Shown here one piece after another: positions 14,401-25,747 of a stretch of 64,000 bases of DNA. The DNA is from Tetranychus cinnabarinus (taxonomy: Eukaryota; Arthropoda; Arachnida; Trombidiformes; Tetranychidae), in the NCBI GenBank assembly GCA_022266195.1, contig WHVY01000008.1, forward strand, positions 1,612,001 to 1,676,000, written 5' to 3'. The notes under the pieces were generated by a model. That model was not told where the DNA came from. It made no database searches and saw only the letters and a program-made list of their open reading frames with translations. Each line of letters starts with the position of its first letter. Positions within the stretch are counted from its first letter, which is position 1. The translations under genes were made by a program, and so were the position numbers.

Positions 14401-17400
14401 ATTTGGCCTCAAGAGGAACAGATATTGTTCATATCTATTACTCAGCTCTTAACTTCAAAGATATCATGGTTGCTACTGGACGTATCCCTATGGATGCTTA
14501 TCCAGAAGATTGTTTACAAGATTGTATTATAGGAATGGAATACTCAGGTATATGTGATAAATCGGGTAAAAGAGTTGCTGGTATGTGTAATGCCATGGGT
14601 ACAGCAAGTTCAGTATTAGCAAATGAAAAGGAAACATTTTCATTCAATGTCCCTGACTCATGGACCTTAGAACAGGCAGCCACTGTTCCAGTTGTATATA
14701 CAACTGTTTATTATGCACTCTTTATTCGAGGTAACCTTCGACCCGGTGAAAAAGTTTTGATTCATGCTGGAACTGGTGGAGTAGGTCAAGCAGCCATCTC
14801 TGTCTGTTTGGCTCGTGGTTGTGAAGTTTTCACTACTGTTGGTACTCAAGCTAAACGAGATTTCATCAAGAATCTGTTCCCGCAGTTAGATGATGCACAT
14901 ATTGGTGATTCTCGATCAACATCTTTTGAAGAGTTGATCATGAAGGAAACCAATGGAACTGGTGTTGATATTGTACTTAATTCACTATCTGAAGATAAAT
15001 TTAAAGCTTCTGTCAGGTGTTTGGCTGAGTTTGGACGATTCCTTGAGATTGGAAAATACGATATTATCCAGAACAATCCATTAGGTGAGTTTTATTAGCA
15101 TAGAGTTATTTTTATTCATGATGTAATAATATTAATATTAATGATTCTTTTTCTCTTACCCAACAGAGGAAACCGTATTGGAAGGTAACAGAACCTACAA
15201 TGGAGTATGTGTTGCTCATTTGCAGCAAGATATTTTTGGATATAAAACCCAATCAGGAATAGCAATGAATGAAACATTAGATTATATGATTCAGAGAGGT
15301 ATTGAAACTGGTGAAGTGATTCCATTAACAACAGTTGTTTTCCCAATGGACCAAGCTGAAGAAGCTTTCCGTTTTATGGCTAATGGTAAACACATGGGCA
15401 AAGTTTTGATTAAAATGAGAGAAGAATCAGAAGATGCTCGTACATCAACTCGATTATACCCTTGTATTGCTCGAACCTATTTCCAACCAGACAAGTCATA
15501 CATAATTACAGGTGGTCTTGGAGGAGTTGGTTTAGAGTTAGCCATTTGGATGGTTGACAGAGGAGCCATGAATCTAGTACTAACATCCCGTTCAGGTCCT
15601 AAGGAACCTTATCAACATTTTGTTCTTGAGAAACTTCGATCTGATAAAAACAGACGAATCGTTGTTTCAACCAACAATGGTTTAACTTATGCATCAGCTG
15701 CAGCATTGATTGAAGAGGCTTCTGATTTAGCTCCAGTTGGTGGTATTTTCCATCTTGCTATGGTCCTTGGTGATGCCATCTTTGAAAATCAATCAGAGGA
15801 AACCTTTGAAAAAGTCTGTGGACCCAAGATAAAAGCAACACGTTATTTAGATTCACTTTCACGAGCAACCTGTCCACATTTGGACTATTTTGTTTGCTTC
15901 TCATCAGTTGCCGCAGGTAAAGGTAATCCTGGTCAAACTAATTATGGTTTTGGTAATTCGTTTATGGAGCGTATTTGTGAAGATCGAAGAGCATCTGGTT
16001 TCCCTGGATTAGCTGTTCAATGGGGAGCCATTGGTGATGTTGGTGTAGTTGCTGAAAACTTTGGTGGTAATCAAGTTGTTCTTGGTGGAACAGTTCCTCA
16101 ACGTATTCCTTCTTGCCTTGAAGTTTTAGACAAATTCATGCAATCAAAACACAAGGTAACTTCATCAATAGTCTTGGCTGATGCTAAGAAGGTGACTGGC
16201 GCATCTAAAGAGAATTTATTCAGAACAGTTTGTCACATTATTGGGGTTAAAGATCCCGGTTCATTGGATCCAAATGTAACCCTTTCTGAACTTGGTTTAG
16301 ATTCATTGATGGCTGTTGAAATTAAACAAGGTCTAGAGCGTGATTATGATACTATTTTGTCTACTCAAGAAATTCGTAATCTCAAAGTAAAAGAAATTCA
16401 AGATTTGGAAGAAAGAATCTCTAAAATTAAGGTTTCTACAAAGGAATCAGGAGACAAATCTACAGGAGAAACACCACTTTTTAACCTTAAGCCTCCTGAA
16501 TCACTATTTTACAATATTGTTGAATGTACTGGAGTACCAATCTTTGTTTTCCCTCCAATTGAAGGTGATTTTAACCTTTTAGTACCAATCTTAAATGAAC
16601 TTGATCGACCGGTTCTTGGTATTAATTGGACCCGTGATTTGGATCAATTTGAAACTTTAGAGCAAATTGGGGCTTATTATTCAGCAAAGATTAGAGAGAA
16701 AGCTCCAAATCAAATGGGCTTTGATTTCATTGGTTACTCTTTTGGTGGTTTGGTTGCCTTTGAAGTTGCAATTCAACTACAACAAATTATGGGTAAAGAA
16801 TGTATTCGTCAACTGATTCTTCTAGATTCAGCTCCTGATTTCTTGAAGGCTGCATGTTCCGAATTGGTTAAACGAAATCAAATTGTCTCCGAAGATGAGG
16901 CTCATCTTGATATGTTAATTTCTTTTGTCTCCTCGATGTTTGCTTTTGAAAATGTCCAATCTTTCAGAGCCACTTTACTTAATCTTCCATCACGTGAAGA
17001 ACGAACAAAGAAAATTAATGATCTTATCGAAAGTAAAACAGGAATTACAATTGATCCAAGTTTACTTACTTATGCAGCTAATCAGTATTTCAGGAAAATG
17101 AAAATGATGTATTACTATAAAACTAAGAGGAAGCTTGCTGGTAACGTTACAGTCTATAAAGCAACTGATGGTTATGGTAAAGCATTTAAAGAAGCTAATG
17201 ATCAAGAACTCGGATTATCGGAGGTAAGTTAATTAAATTAATTAGTGAAATATAATTCATATGAAACTAATCTTCTTTTGTCTTCTCTGAATCATTATAG
17301 ATTGTTGAAGGAGTCGTAACTATTCATCATTTCTCTGGAGATCATAAAAGTTTCCTTACTGAACATAGAATAGAGATTTTTGCTAAAATCCAAGACGCTT

Positions 17401-17420
17401 TGCATATTGTCGTGGCTTGA
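2456..17420 (+). CDS. FASN: Type I fatty acid synthase with degenerate acyltransferase domain
   Basis: Cytosolic multidomain enzyme that makes long-chain fatty acids. Five exons: 2456-2765, 8862-9014, 10279-15084, 15167-17223, 17301-17420, giving 2481 residues, near the usual ~2500. The start is the first ATG (MPVTSES) and precedes a Ser-rich leader of about 50 residues. Ketosynthase: Cys215 in DTACASS, His347, His386. Dehydratase: His843, Gly847, Pro852 (HxxxGxxxxP). A pseudo-methyltransferase region follows. Enoyl reductase: cofactor loop AGTGGVG at about 1651-1657. Ketoreductase: TGGLGGVG at 1871-1878, Tyr2016. Acyl carrier: Ser2136 in LGLDSLM. Thioesterase: Ser2281 in GYSFGG, Asp2310, and His2457 on the small last exon. 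The malonyl/acetyltransferase (about 549-809) lacks the GHSxG serine (GIDYIGE at 635-641) and is about 90 residues short, all inside one uninterrupted exon. The gene is confidently identified; how it acquires malonyl units is unclear. Confidence 0.97.
2766..8861 (+). other. FAS intron 1 (about 6.1 kb)
   Basis: The intron is bounded by gtaagt at 2766 and a T-rich acceptor ending at 8861. Splicing joins WPV to NLINLPP through a split Asn codon. It is very AT-rich and long for a gene set in which most other introns here are 60-1000 bases. The short open frames inside it show no domains, and I see no nested gene or transposon with clear ends. Placement of regulatory elements here is possible but not shown. 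Confidence 0.8.
9015..10278 (+). other. FAS intron 2
   Basis: The donor is gtaatt at 9015 and the acceptor is tttag ending at 10278. The split codon restores Gly155 in the order WDAG-HDPNDLRG, as expected for animal ketosynthase domains. No gene seen inside. Confidence 0.85.
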
Positions 17421-17810
17421 TTACAAAGAAATGACCAACAATTGTTTCATATTTCATGTTATTAGTTATCATAAAAAAATCAAATCATTATTTTCTATTC
17501 AAATCATTCTGTTGCATTTTTTCAAAACTGTATTGTTAAGATTTTCTCAATTTTTCATGTCATTAAAATATTAATAATCTAATTAAGATTAAAATTGACC
17601 ATCTGTATCGAAAATTCAATTTATATACCGTTGATAACTGACCAATAGAGAAGTTTTTTATAGCTAGAAACGAGAGCCTCAAGGCTTCATGAAAAGGGCT
17701 CTCTCACTTTATTTGGTTACATAAGTCGCGTTTTAGCATGTCTTGAGAGAGTTTGAATTTTCTTTATCAATAAACAAAAGTGTGTGAAATTAGTAAATCC
17801 TTAGACATTC
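17421..17810. terminator. Convergent 3' ends of FAS and TER94
   Basis: About 390 bases separate the stop codons of the converging genes. A tttatt at 17708-17713 reads AATAAA on the minus strand and is a plausible polyadenylation signal for TER94. The AT-rich run ending near 17580 probably holds the FAS cleavage site. No gene is present. Confidence 0.45.
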
Positions 17811-20800
17811 TTAACTATATAAATCATCGTCACCATCATCTCCGATTCCTCGAGCATCACCTCCTGTGGGACCGCCAGATGCTGGTTGAGTTCCTGATGG
17901 GAATCTGTATAACAAAATGTAAAAAGAGACGATGAGAATTACGACAATGAATAATTTTTATCAAAATGTTGTATCAATTTTATAACACCAATAAATTATA
18001 ATATAAATTAATTGCATAAAATAAATTATTAAGCTAACGAAAACGTGTTCGAATTTTTGACATGATTTTGCAATCTATTTCGACACATAACCTCATACCA
18101 TGTGAGTGTTTAATCGCTTTTTATTCAAAACGAACTTTATTTTATTTTAAACTGTTGAACTTTCATCATTTTTTATCATTTTATCTAAAAGCGCAATTCA
18201 AGTGGGTTAATGAGAAAAGTTCACGAAGAGTCAAAAGTTAACTTCATACATACAGAAGCGAGCATAAATTGAGTTGAGCTGAGAAAATTATATTGATCAT
18301 GAAAAATAACTACCAAACAAATGAGATGAAATAAAATGCCAAAAAAGTGAAATGAATAAAATTGAAAATAACTATCAACTCTTCGGTGGACTTTTCGATG
18401 AGCGTCTTTTACGACGGTTGTTCCCTTTCGATTTAGTTCGTGGAGATTTAGAGTTTTTTGATGGAGACTCATCTGAAACATTTTTCTTAGAGCTTTGAGA
18501 TAACTTTCTAATAGGGCTCTTCGAGGTAATTGATGATTTACGATCTGATGTTACGGATGGTTCTTTTTGATGATTATCCACTTTAATAATATTTGTAACA
18601 GAAGGCTGACTAGAAGTTTCAGTATTAATATTTTGTGTTTCACGTGATGAGGAACTAATAACAATATTTGAAGGCCCTGGTACAGAATTTTGATCAACTT
18701 TAACGTCAGATTGATTGCTTGGCATTCTGAAGTTTCATTGATAAAATATTAGCAGAAAAAAACAATGTGCATAAGTTGAAGGTTGAGAGCTAAGGACAAA
18801 AGATTTTGTAATAAAATAATTGAACTTTACCTGAAGTTGGTTCCGAAACCTCGACTTTGTTGTAAGGTTTGAGAGAACATTTCATATTTGCGGATATCGT
18901 TATCACTAACTGATCGACGAGCGAATTTCATTGCTTCCTCGAAATGTTCTCTTCTGATCTCAGGGACGGGATCAACTTCTTCCACATCCTGAAGATAAAC
19001 ATAAAATAAATTAATTAGCCTTCGAATATTCAAGTGATTGAGATTTTCAATAGAGAGAGAGGTTAAACAGGAAAAATTAAGTTATCTAAAAATTGAAGAA
19101 TTCTCTAGAAAATCTCGGTAATCAGCAAATGAATTGCAAATAATAGAAAGAATTGAATATTAAAAATTAAACATACCATTGCAGCTCCTTCAGGCTGAGC
19201 AGCTCGTTCTTTTTCGCGTTTTATTTCAGCCTCAATCGATTCTCGAATGGCTAATTTACAGGCTCTTTGACAGATTTCAGTCAAATCAGCTCCACTGAAA
19301 CCATGAGTGACTTTAGCAACGTAAGTTAAATCAACATCCTTAGCAATAGGAGATTTTCTCAAATTGGCTTTGAGAATGGACTCTCGTGACTTCTCATCAG
19401 GTAGAGGAATGTAGATAAGTTGATCCAAACGTCCAGGTCGAAGTATTGCAGGATCGATAATATCAGGCCTGTTAGTAGCACCAATGATGAAAACATTCTT
19501 TTTACTACCCATACCGTCCATTTCAGTCAAAATCTGATTAATGACACGATCAGCAGCTCCACCGGCATCTCCAACACTGCCACCTCTAGCTTTAGCGATT
19601 GAGTCCAACTCATCGAAGAAAAGGACACAAGGAGCAGCAGCTCTTGCCTGCAAATATGAAAATCATGGATTAGTACAATTTTTCGGATGACTGAAATTTA
19701 AATTGGTTCTTACCTTATCAAAAACATCACGGACGTTAGCTTCAGATTCACCAAACCACATAGTGAGCAGTTCAGGTCCTTTGATAGAGATGAAGTTAGC
19801 CTGGCATTCATTGGCAATAGCCTTAGCTAAAAGTGTTTTACCACAACCTGGTGGTCCATAGAAGAGTACTCCTCTGGATGGAGTCATACCGAACTTTAAA
19901 AATTTGTCAGGGTATTCAACGGGATATTGGATCATCTCTTGGAGTTCATGTTTAACATTCTGTAAACCACCAATATCTTGCCATGTTACATTTGGTACCT
20001 CAACTACTGTCTCACGCAAGGCACTTGGACTGCTCTTTCCTAAGGCCCATCTGAAGTTATCCATAGTAACAGCAAGGGAGCTGAGAACTTCAGCATCAAT
20101 TTGATCGTCTTCAAGATCAATAAGATCCATTTTTTCTCTGATTTGTTGTAAGGCAGCTTCTGAACATAATGCAGCCAAATCAGCCCCAACAAAACCATGA
20201 GTTTCCGCTGCAATCTTATCCAGATCTACATCATCAGCCAATTTCATATTCTTTGTATGAATTCTTAAAATTTCTAAACGACCAGTAGCATCAGGGATAC
20301 CGATGTCAACCTCTCTGTCAAAACGACCGAATCTACGAAGAGCCGGATCTATACTGTTGGGTCGATTGGTTGCTGCCATGACGATAACATGGGCCCGTTG
20401 TTTAAGACCATCCATAAGTGTTAATAATTGCGAAACGATACGTCTTTCGACCTCACCATGAGTCTAAAGAAAAGAAACATTTATAAATGATATAATTATG
20501 ATATAACTTAATAATGAGATCTTGAAAAAATCTTACCTTTTCTCTTTTTGGAGCGATAGCATCCAGTTCATCTATAAAAATAATTGCTGGTGCATTCTTT
20601 TCTGCTTCTTCGAATGCCTTTCTGAGATTACTTTCAGATTCCCCAGCCAATTTACTCATGATTTCAGGACCATTGATGAGGAAAAAGAAAGCACCAGTTT
20701 CATTTGCTACAGCTCGAGCAATCAGAGTTTTACCAGTACCAGGTGGACCATATAAGAGAATACCCCGAGGAGGTTTGACACCAATAGCTTTAAAGAGACT

Positions 20801-21781
20801 TGGGTGACGCAAGGGAAGCTCAACCATTTCTTTGATTTGGGCAAGTTGCTTTCTACAACCTCCGATATCGTCATAACCTACGGCATTTAATGTATCTTCT
20901 TCTTCTTCACGTTTCACAGGATCTCCCTCACAGTGAATAACCGTGTCAGGAGCGACAATACAGAAAGGAGATGGATCAGTCTCAACGACTTTGAATTCCA
21001 CAGCTCTCATACCACCCCGAACCATGAAAAGATCGCCTTTGTGAATTGGTCTGTAAGCTTCTAAAAAGTATGGTTTGAGGTATACATCGAACAAACTACC
21101 AGTGAGCCCTTCTACAGTATCATCAATAGGTAAAACATGGATTCTTTTACCATATTTGACATCAGGATATGGTTGTATGGTAACAATATCGCTAAGTCTG
21201 ACGCGAAGATTGTTACGAACGCATCTATTCATTCTAACTTTTTCATTAGGACAGGCATCATCCTGTAAAACGATACAGACAGTTTCTCGTCGCTTTTTAC
21301 CTTTAAGGAGGACAGTATCTCCACGGAAAAGTTCAAGCTCATCCATTTTAGCCTGTAGCATATAGAACAAAGGAAATAGAATAAGAATGTTACAAAACTG
21401 GGGTCAAGAAACAAGAAAAGTATATTTGACATGGAAAATGATTTTCTTACCTGGGAGAGAGCAACAACCGAATTATCATCATTAGTAGCTTCTTCAACAA
21501 TCAATCGGTTTGGTTTGTTTTTGGTTTTTAATATCGCAGTGGATAGATCCTCAGGGCTATGAAAGGAAGAAATTGGTCGAAATAAAGAAATTAAATTATA
21601 ATCGAACACATGTAAGCAAAAAATAAAGCGATGAAACAAAAGATCAAAATACTCCTTTGTCAAGATGGAAGGGATAGAAGAAGAAAGAAAGGCATTTTCT
21701 TCCGAATCTCATGTCGGTGAATAAAATTGCAAGATAAAGTTAATTTGCAAATGAATTGACTTACTTTTTCTTATCAGTCAT
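17811..21781 (-). CDS. TER94: Transitional ER ATPase TER94 / VCP / p97, canonical isoform
   Basis: Hexameric AAA+ unfoldase of ER-associated degradation, membrane fusion and proteasomal delivery. Exons in transcript order: 21765-21781, 21451-21556, 20537-21352, 19714-20463, 19177-19647, 18831-18988, 17811-17904. They give 803 residues (human VCP 806) starting MTDKKNPEDL. N-domain to about 200. D1 Walker A GPPGTGKT at 243-250, Walker B IIFIDE at 298-303. D2 Walker A GPPGCGKT at 516-523, Walker B LFFDE at 572-576. The last exon begins FPSG after NFR and ends DDDLYS, the conserved acidic tail with the penultimate-region Tyr that binds PUB/PUL cofactors. Every junction keeps phase. The canonical last exon lies beyond a second candidate terminal exon at 18375-18726 (separate entry). 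The gene converges with FAS. Confidence 0.97.
18375..18726 (-). CDS. TER94: Alternative last exon of TER94 encoding a basic Ser/Lys-rich tail
   Basis: A good acceptor (acttcag) precedes a 352-base open exon lying between TER94 exon 6 (18831-18988) and the canonical last exon. Exon 6 ends in phase 2 and both candidate last exons supply the missing A, so NFR is restored either way. Using this exon, translation continues MPSNQSDVKVDQNS for 116 residues. The tail is rich in Ser, Lys, Arg and SP dipeptides (SKSPIRKLSQSSKK, RRKRRSSKSPPKS) and has nuclear-localisation-like clusters. The isoform would be 889 residues and would lack DDDLY. An independent gene starting at the ATG right after the acceptor is less likely, because splice phase fits exactly. 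Expression is not shown by sequence alone. Confidence 0.65.
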
Positions 21782-22928
21782 GATGAAACCAGGTGATAAT
21801 AAAACAGACAAGTAAACACAAAAAATACAATTAAAGATATGACACTTTTTAAATTGTCAGATAGATTTAAATGAATATTAGGACCCAAAAGACCAGAAGT
21901 TAGTGTAAATTTTCTGATGAATCACTTAGAATGAAGAGACACTTTTTTTTGGTAACACTAGTGACCGTTTGGTGGCACTACTAAGGGAAAAATAAATAAT
22001 TTCGGATTGGATGTGGATTTAAACTTGAAAGTTTTACCCTAAAGCCTTTTAAACCCAAAAGCTTAAAATCAAGTGAAGTTTACTTTTCAGATCAATTTAG
22101 AGCAAAGGATCAAAATTTCAAATGTTTTTGAAGCAGTCAATTGTTCAAGAAACGAAGGATTAAAATAGACGTTTAAGAAACGTGAATATTGTTAAAAGGA
22201 TAAGTTAATTAAATGAGGATTCCCAAGTTTTCGTTTTCTAGGAATAGCTTTCACTATTCGTAGCTTTAGTTTTATTTCATGATTTCAATCTTCCATATTT
22301 ATCAGATCAATTTTAACCATTTTATTGTCGATATTTCACCCAGAAAATTCAATTTATCTGTTTAATAATTGCAGAAATTGGAATGTTTGATAGAAAAATC
22401 AAACAAAGATTTTAGATCTTGAGATTTTAGTTTGCCTACAGTCAGTTGCTTACAGTCATTTTAGATTTGTTGAATTATCACTCCAGGACTTTAATTAATC
22501 ATGAAGGATTAGATTGATTAGATTGAGCTAAGTTGTTTTAGAGCAAATGAGCTCATGCAAAAATTTCACTTTCGAGTGACGATTGTTGATTTGGTCGTTT
22601 AAATAAATTGATTATTGCTATGGAAAATTGAGCTGAAAGTGCTAAAAATAAGATAAATATTGAGCTATAACAAAAATAATCAATCGTTCATGTTCATCAA
22701 TCATTTCAGTGAAATGATTTCAATTTCCCAAAACCAACAGTTCTGGAAACATTGTGATTGCATCGAAAACAGAAAAGTAATAATTAATGATATCTGATTG
22801 TAACAAACTGAATTGATTTATTTTGATTCTAAGTAAAGATGTGTTGATAGTAACAAGGGCTCGGATGAAATATTAACAATACATAATAAAGTTTGATGAT
22901 TAAATCTTATTTCTTGACTCTCTTAAAG
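21782..22928. promoter_or_regulatory. TER94 upstream region and UGT 3' flank
   Basis: Non-coding. The right part (about 22640-22920) recurs, somewhat diverged, downstream of the second UGT (25500-25745) and at 30770-31020 beside the UGT relic, so it belongs to the duplicated UGT unit. The left part should hold the TER94 promoter; no core motif is certain. Confidence 0.5.
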
Positions 22929-24325
22929 TTAAGTATTCAAAAGTTGAGTCAATAAATTTTCAATCATTGTTACAGCTTTCTGTTTGCTTTCAGCTGATCT
23001 CATTGAGATTGAGATTTCAGTAATTTTCTGATGAAACTCGGTGTTAGTCAATGTTTCCTCTATTGCGTCAAGTAAATTTGTATCGAGATCCCAGCTATTC
23101 AGACGTTTACCAATGTTACAGTCGACAACTCGTTGAGCATTATCAAATTGGTCAAAGAAAAAAGGAATCACAATCAAAGGTTTACCAAAGTATAATGTCT
23201 CCATAAATGTATTATTACCACCATGAGTAATTACCATATCAACAGCTTTCAAGATCGGAATTTGATCAACATAGTTTTGTCCCCACATATTAGGTGCAAG
23301 AGCAATTTCATCACCTCTGGGTCCTTTAGAAACAATAAAACGATGTGGCGATTTGGCTAGAATATCGATTAGCTTTCTCATCAATTTAACGTCAATTGAA
23401 CCAAGTGAACCAAGAGAGAAGAAAATCAATTTCCCAGGTAAATTTGCCAAAGAATCGGGGATTTTAAACACTGAGGCATCATTTGACTGGCGTATGCTGG
23501 CATCAACTCGAACCCATTTGTCAGATATTTTAGGTCCACATTCTGTATAATCGAGTCCTTCAGGGTAATGATAAAATCCAAAATATTTGGGTTCATCAAC
23601 AAAATAAGTTTCCTTGGATAAGCTTGGTACCTTGTGTGATTCCCACCAAGGAGTTAATTTTTCACCAAACCTTGAAGTCGCATCAAAATAAAGTTTCTTG
23701 AACTGTTCAGCTGTTTGTTGATCAACTTTAACAGAGTATCCTGAGAATGGCGGTGGTCCTCCAGGGTAAATTGATAAAGGATTCATTGAACATAGTGGTA
23801 TGAAAGGTTTAGTTAACTGGTATAAAGCTGGGTAACGAGTGATAAAATCGCCGATGAAAATATCAAACGAATCATGGTGTTCTTCCAGAACCTTTTCAAG
23901 CGCTTGATTAGTAGGCTCGTAAGAATCAGTAATTATTGTAAACAATTCTTTATCTTGATCAGACCAGTTCGAATAACGTGTTAAGGCATCTGCACGGAAT
24001 TTATCCAAATTGGTTTCAACCCAATTTTCAAAGGGCTTTGAAGACAATTGGCTGAAAAATGATTCATCAAAGGAAATAAAGTTGAAACCATGTTTTTCAG
24101 CCAGTTTAGAGAGATATGAACGGTTCACAAATGTAACTTCATGTCCTGCTTGGGCAAGAAGCTCACCAAAACCCAGTGTACAATTGATGTGACCAAATCT
24201 GTAAGTAATGGTGGAAATTAATAATATTAACTTAATATTTTGATGAAAACATAGATTGTAACAATAAATATTAACGTGACTTACGCTTCGATTGAGGATA
24301 AAAAGACTCGATATTTAGATTTCAT
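22929..24325 (-). CDS. UDP-glycosyltransferase, bacterial-type (copy 1)
   Basis: Transfers a sugar from a UDP-sugar to small lipophilic acceptors; in mites linked to detoxification of plant compounds and pesticides. Exon 1 is 24285-24325 and exon 2 is 22929-24198; together they encode 436 residues starting MKSKYRVFLSSIEAFGHIN. The N-terminal GHIN (His17, expected catalytic base) lies just after the splice junction. The sugar-nucleotide motif THGGNNTFMETLYFGKP is at 338-354 and DQFDNAQ at 363-369. There is no signal peptide and no C-terminal membrane anchor, unlike typical animal UGTs. This agrees with the published view that spider-mite UGTs came from bacteria by horizontal transfer. It is nearly identical to the copy at 25748-27143, with about 20 substitutions in some 390 aligned residues. 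Intact. Confidence 0.95.
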
Positions 24326-24770
24326 TTTAGATCATTCAATATCCAATCTTTCAGTGGGGCGAAATTTGAATACTGGTTAAAATTAACTCAAAAATAATAT
24401 TCATAAATTTTAACAGTCACAGTTCTCAATTTCAATCAATGTCATTCAAGAATTGAAAATAGATTCAATTTATACAGAAAAATCTTAAGATAATCATTGA
24501 TCACACACTTTCTTACCTTATCATTTAGGTTTTTATCCTTCATCAATACACTAGAAATAATCAAGGTTAGGGAAATTGTGCAATTTACAATTGTAATTAG
24601 ATCTATTATAAGACCTAAAAGCGTTCGAACAAAAATCACTTATTGAGTACCTTAGAACTTAAAGGGAACAATATATTAATAAAAATATTCTGATTCAGCA
24701 CGTTCCTGGTGAGTTTTTGAGTCCGTTAAATGCCAGATGAACTTTAGATAAAAATACTTTTAATTGATCA
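24326..24770. promoter_or_regulatory. UGT copy 1 upstream region
   Basis: The block 24326-24640 is closely repeated upstream of UGT copy 2 (27144-27400), so the promoter was duplicated with the gene. From about 24770 the sequence changes to a copy of the legumain upstream region. No TATA box is clear for the UGT. Confidence 0.4.
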
Positions 24771-24931
24771 GATATTGATCATGATCAAATGTCATTTGAT
24801 AATAGTGGGCTGGATTGTTTGTAACACAAGTTAAATGTGAAGAGTTGAATTGTATGACTGAATAAGCTATGAAATTCAGTATAAAAATGACAGAGATTCG
24901 CTCATTCAATCACTTTTTTCTCAAACAGGGG
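24771..24931 (+). promoter_or_regulatory. Orphan copy of the legumain promoter
   Basis: This block matches about 160 bases upstream of the legumain at 28770 almost base for base, including a TATA box (TATAAAAA, 24880-24887) and the downstream CATTCAATCA-like region up to AAACAG. Homology stops just before the expected legumain start, and no legumain coding sequence follows. Confidence 0.75.
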
Positions 24932-24951
24932 CAAGCCATTGATTAGGTTCA

Positions 24952-25209
24952 ATGAAGCCATTCTTTACCGAAATAAGTCAACAAGAGGCCCAATTAGTTA
25001 TTGGTGCTGTGTCGGCGAAAATTGTTTATCTCGAGGTAAATTTGAAGCAAATAGTGACCAATCATTCACCTGACCTTACTGATTTAATTTCGCGAAATCA
25101 ACGAATGAAAATTAAACAATTCATCAAATCTGATCCAACTAAATCAGGACTGGAGATTTACAATCAAGCTACAATGGACGTAATTGACTCGGCAGAGTTT
25201 CGAAAATAA
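24952..25209 (+). CDS. Small hypothetical protein driven by a captured legumain promoter
   Basis: An 85-residue frame starts with ATG 72 bases after the TATA box. Both real legumains have their ATG 71 bases after theirs. The protein (MKPFFTEISQQEAQ to DSAEFRK) is hydrophilic, with no signal peptide, cysteines or membrane segment, and looks alpha-helical. It has no similarity to legumain and I do not recognise it. It may be a fragment of another gene joined to the promoter when unit 1 of the UGT/legumain array lost its protease. A chance open frame remains possible at this length. Confidence 0.4.
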   Translation: MKPFFTEISQQEAQLVIGAVSAKIVYLEVNLKQIVTNHSPDLTDLISRNQRMKIKQFIKSDPTKSGLEIYNQATMDVIDSAEFRK

Positions 25210-25747
25210 CTTTTGGGTGTTTCATTGCAATCTTTTATAACATTACAGCCTACGATCTCATACACGAAATTAAAATTGTTACCACCTTTGCCTGCTTGCT
25301 GTGCTTATTTCAAAGTTTCAAACTGACCAAGTCTGCGACCAATGTTAAATTTTTTGCACTTTCTCTATGTTGTTCGTTGTTACTTTAATTTTCAAAATTA
25401 AACCAGGCGATTATTTTGCAAGTTCATTGCTCACCTTAAGAAAATATTAAATTCATAACTATCCAGAGTATACGATATCTGAAAACATAATGAATGGACG
25501 AATTATTTCATGAAATAAGATAAATATTGAGCTATTACAAAAAATGATCATCATTTCCGTGAAATGATTTCAATTTCCCAAAACAAACAGCTCTGAAAAC
25601 ATTGTGATGAGATTGTATCAAAAACAGAAAAGTGATAATTAGTGATATTTGATGTATTAAACTGAATTTATTTTATTTTGATTCTAAGATGTGTTAATGC
25701 AAGGGTTTGGGTGAAATATTAACAATAAACAAAAAAATGATAAAATC
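25210..25747. repeat. Duplicated legumain 3'/UGT 3' flank
   Basis: The block from about 25310 to 25745 is a diverged copy of 30570-31020 and, in part, 33500-33700. Shared strings include the stretch around ATCCAGAGTATACGATATCTG. It marks the boundary between repeat units. No gene seen. Confidence 0.6.

Noticed and set aside
18375..18725. Separate gene starting at the ATG right after the acceptor
   Set aside because: Splice phase with TER94 exon 6 fits exactly and restores NFR; an alternative last exon explains it better.
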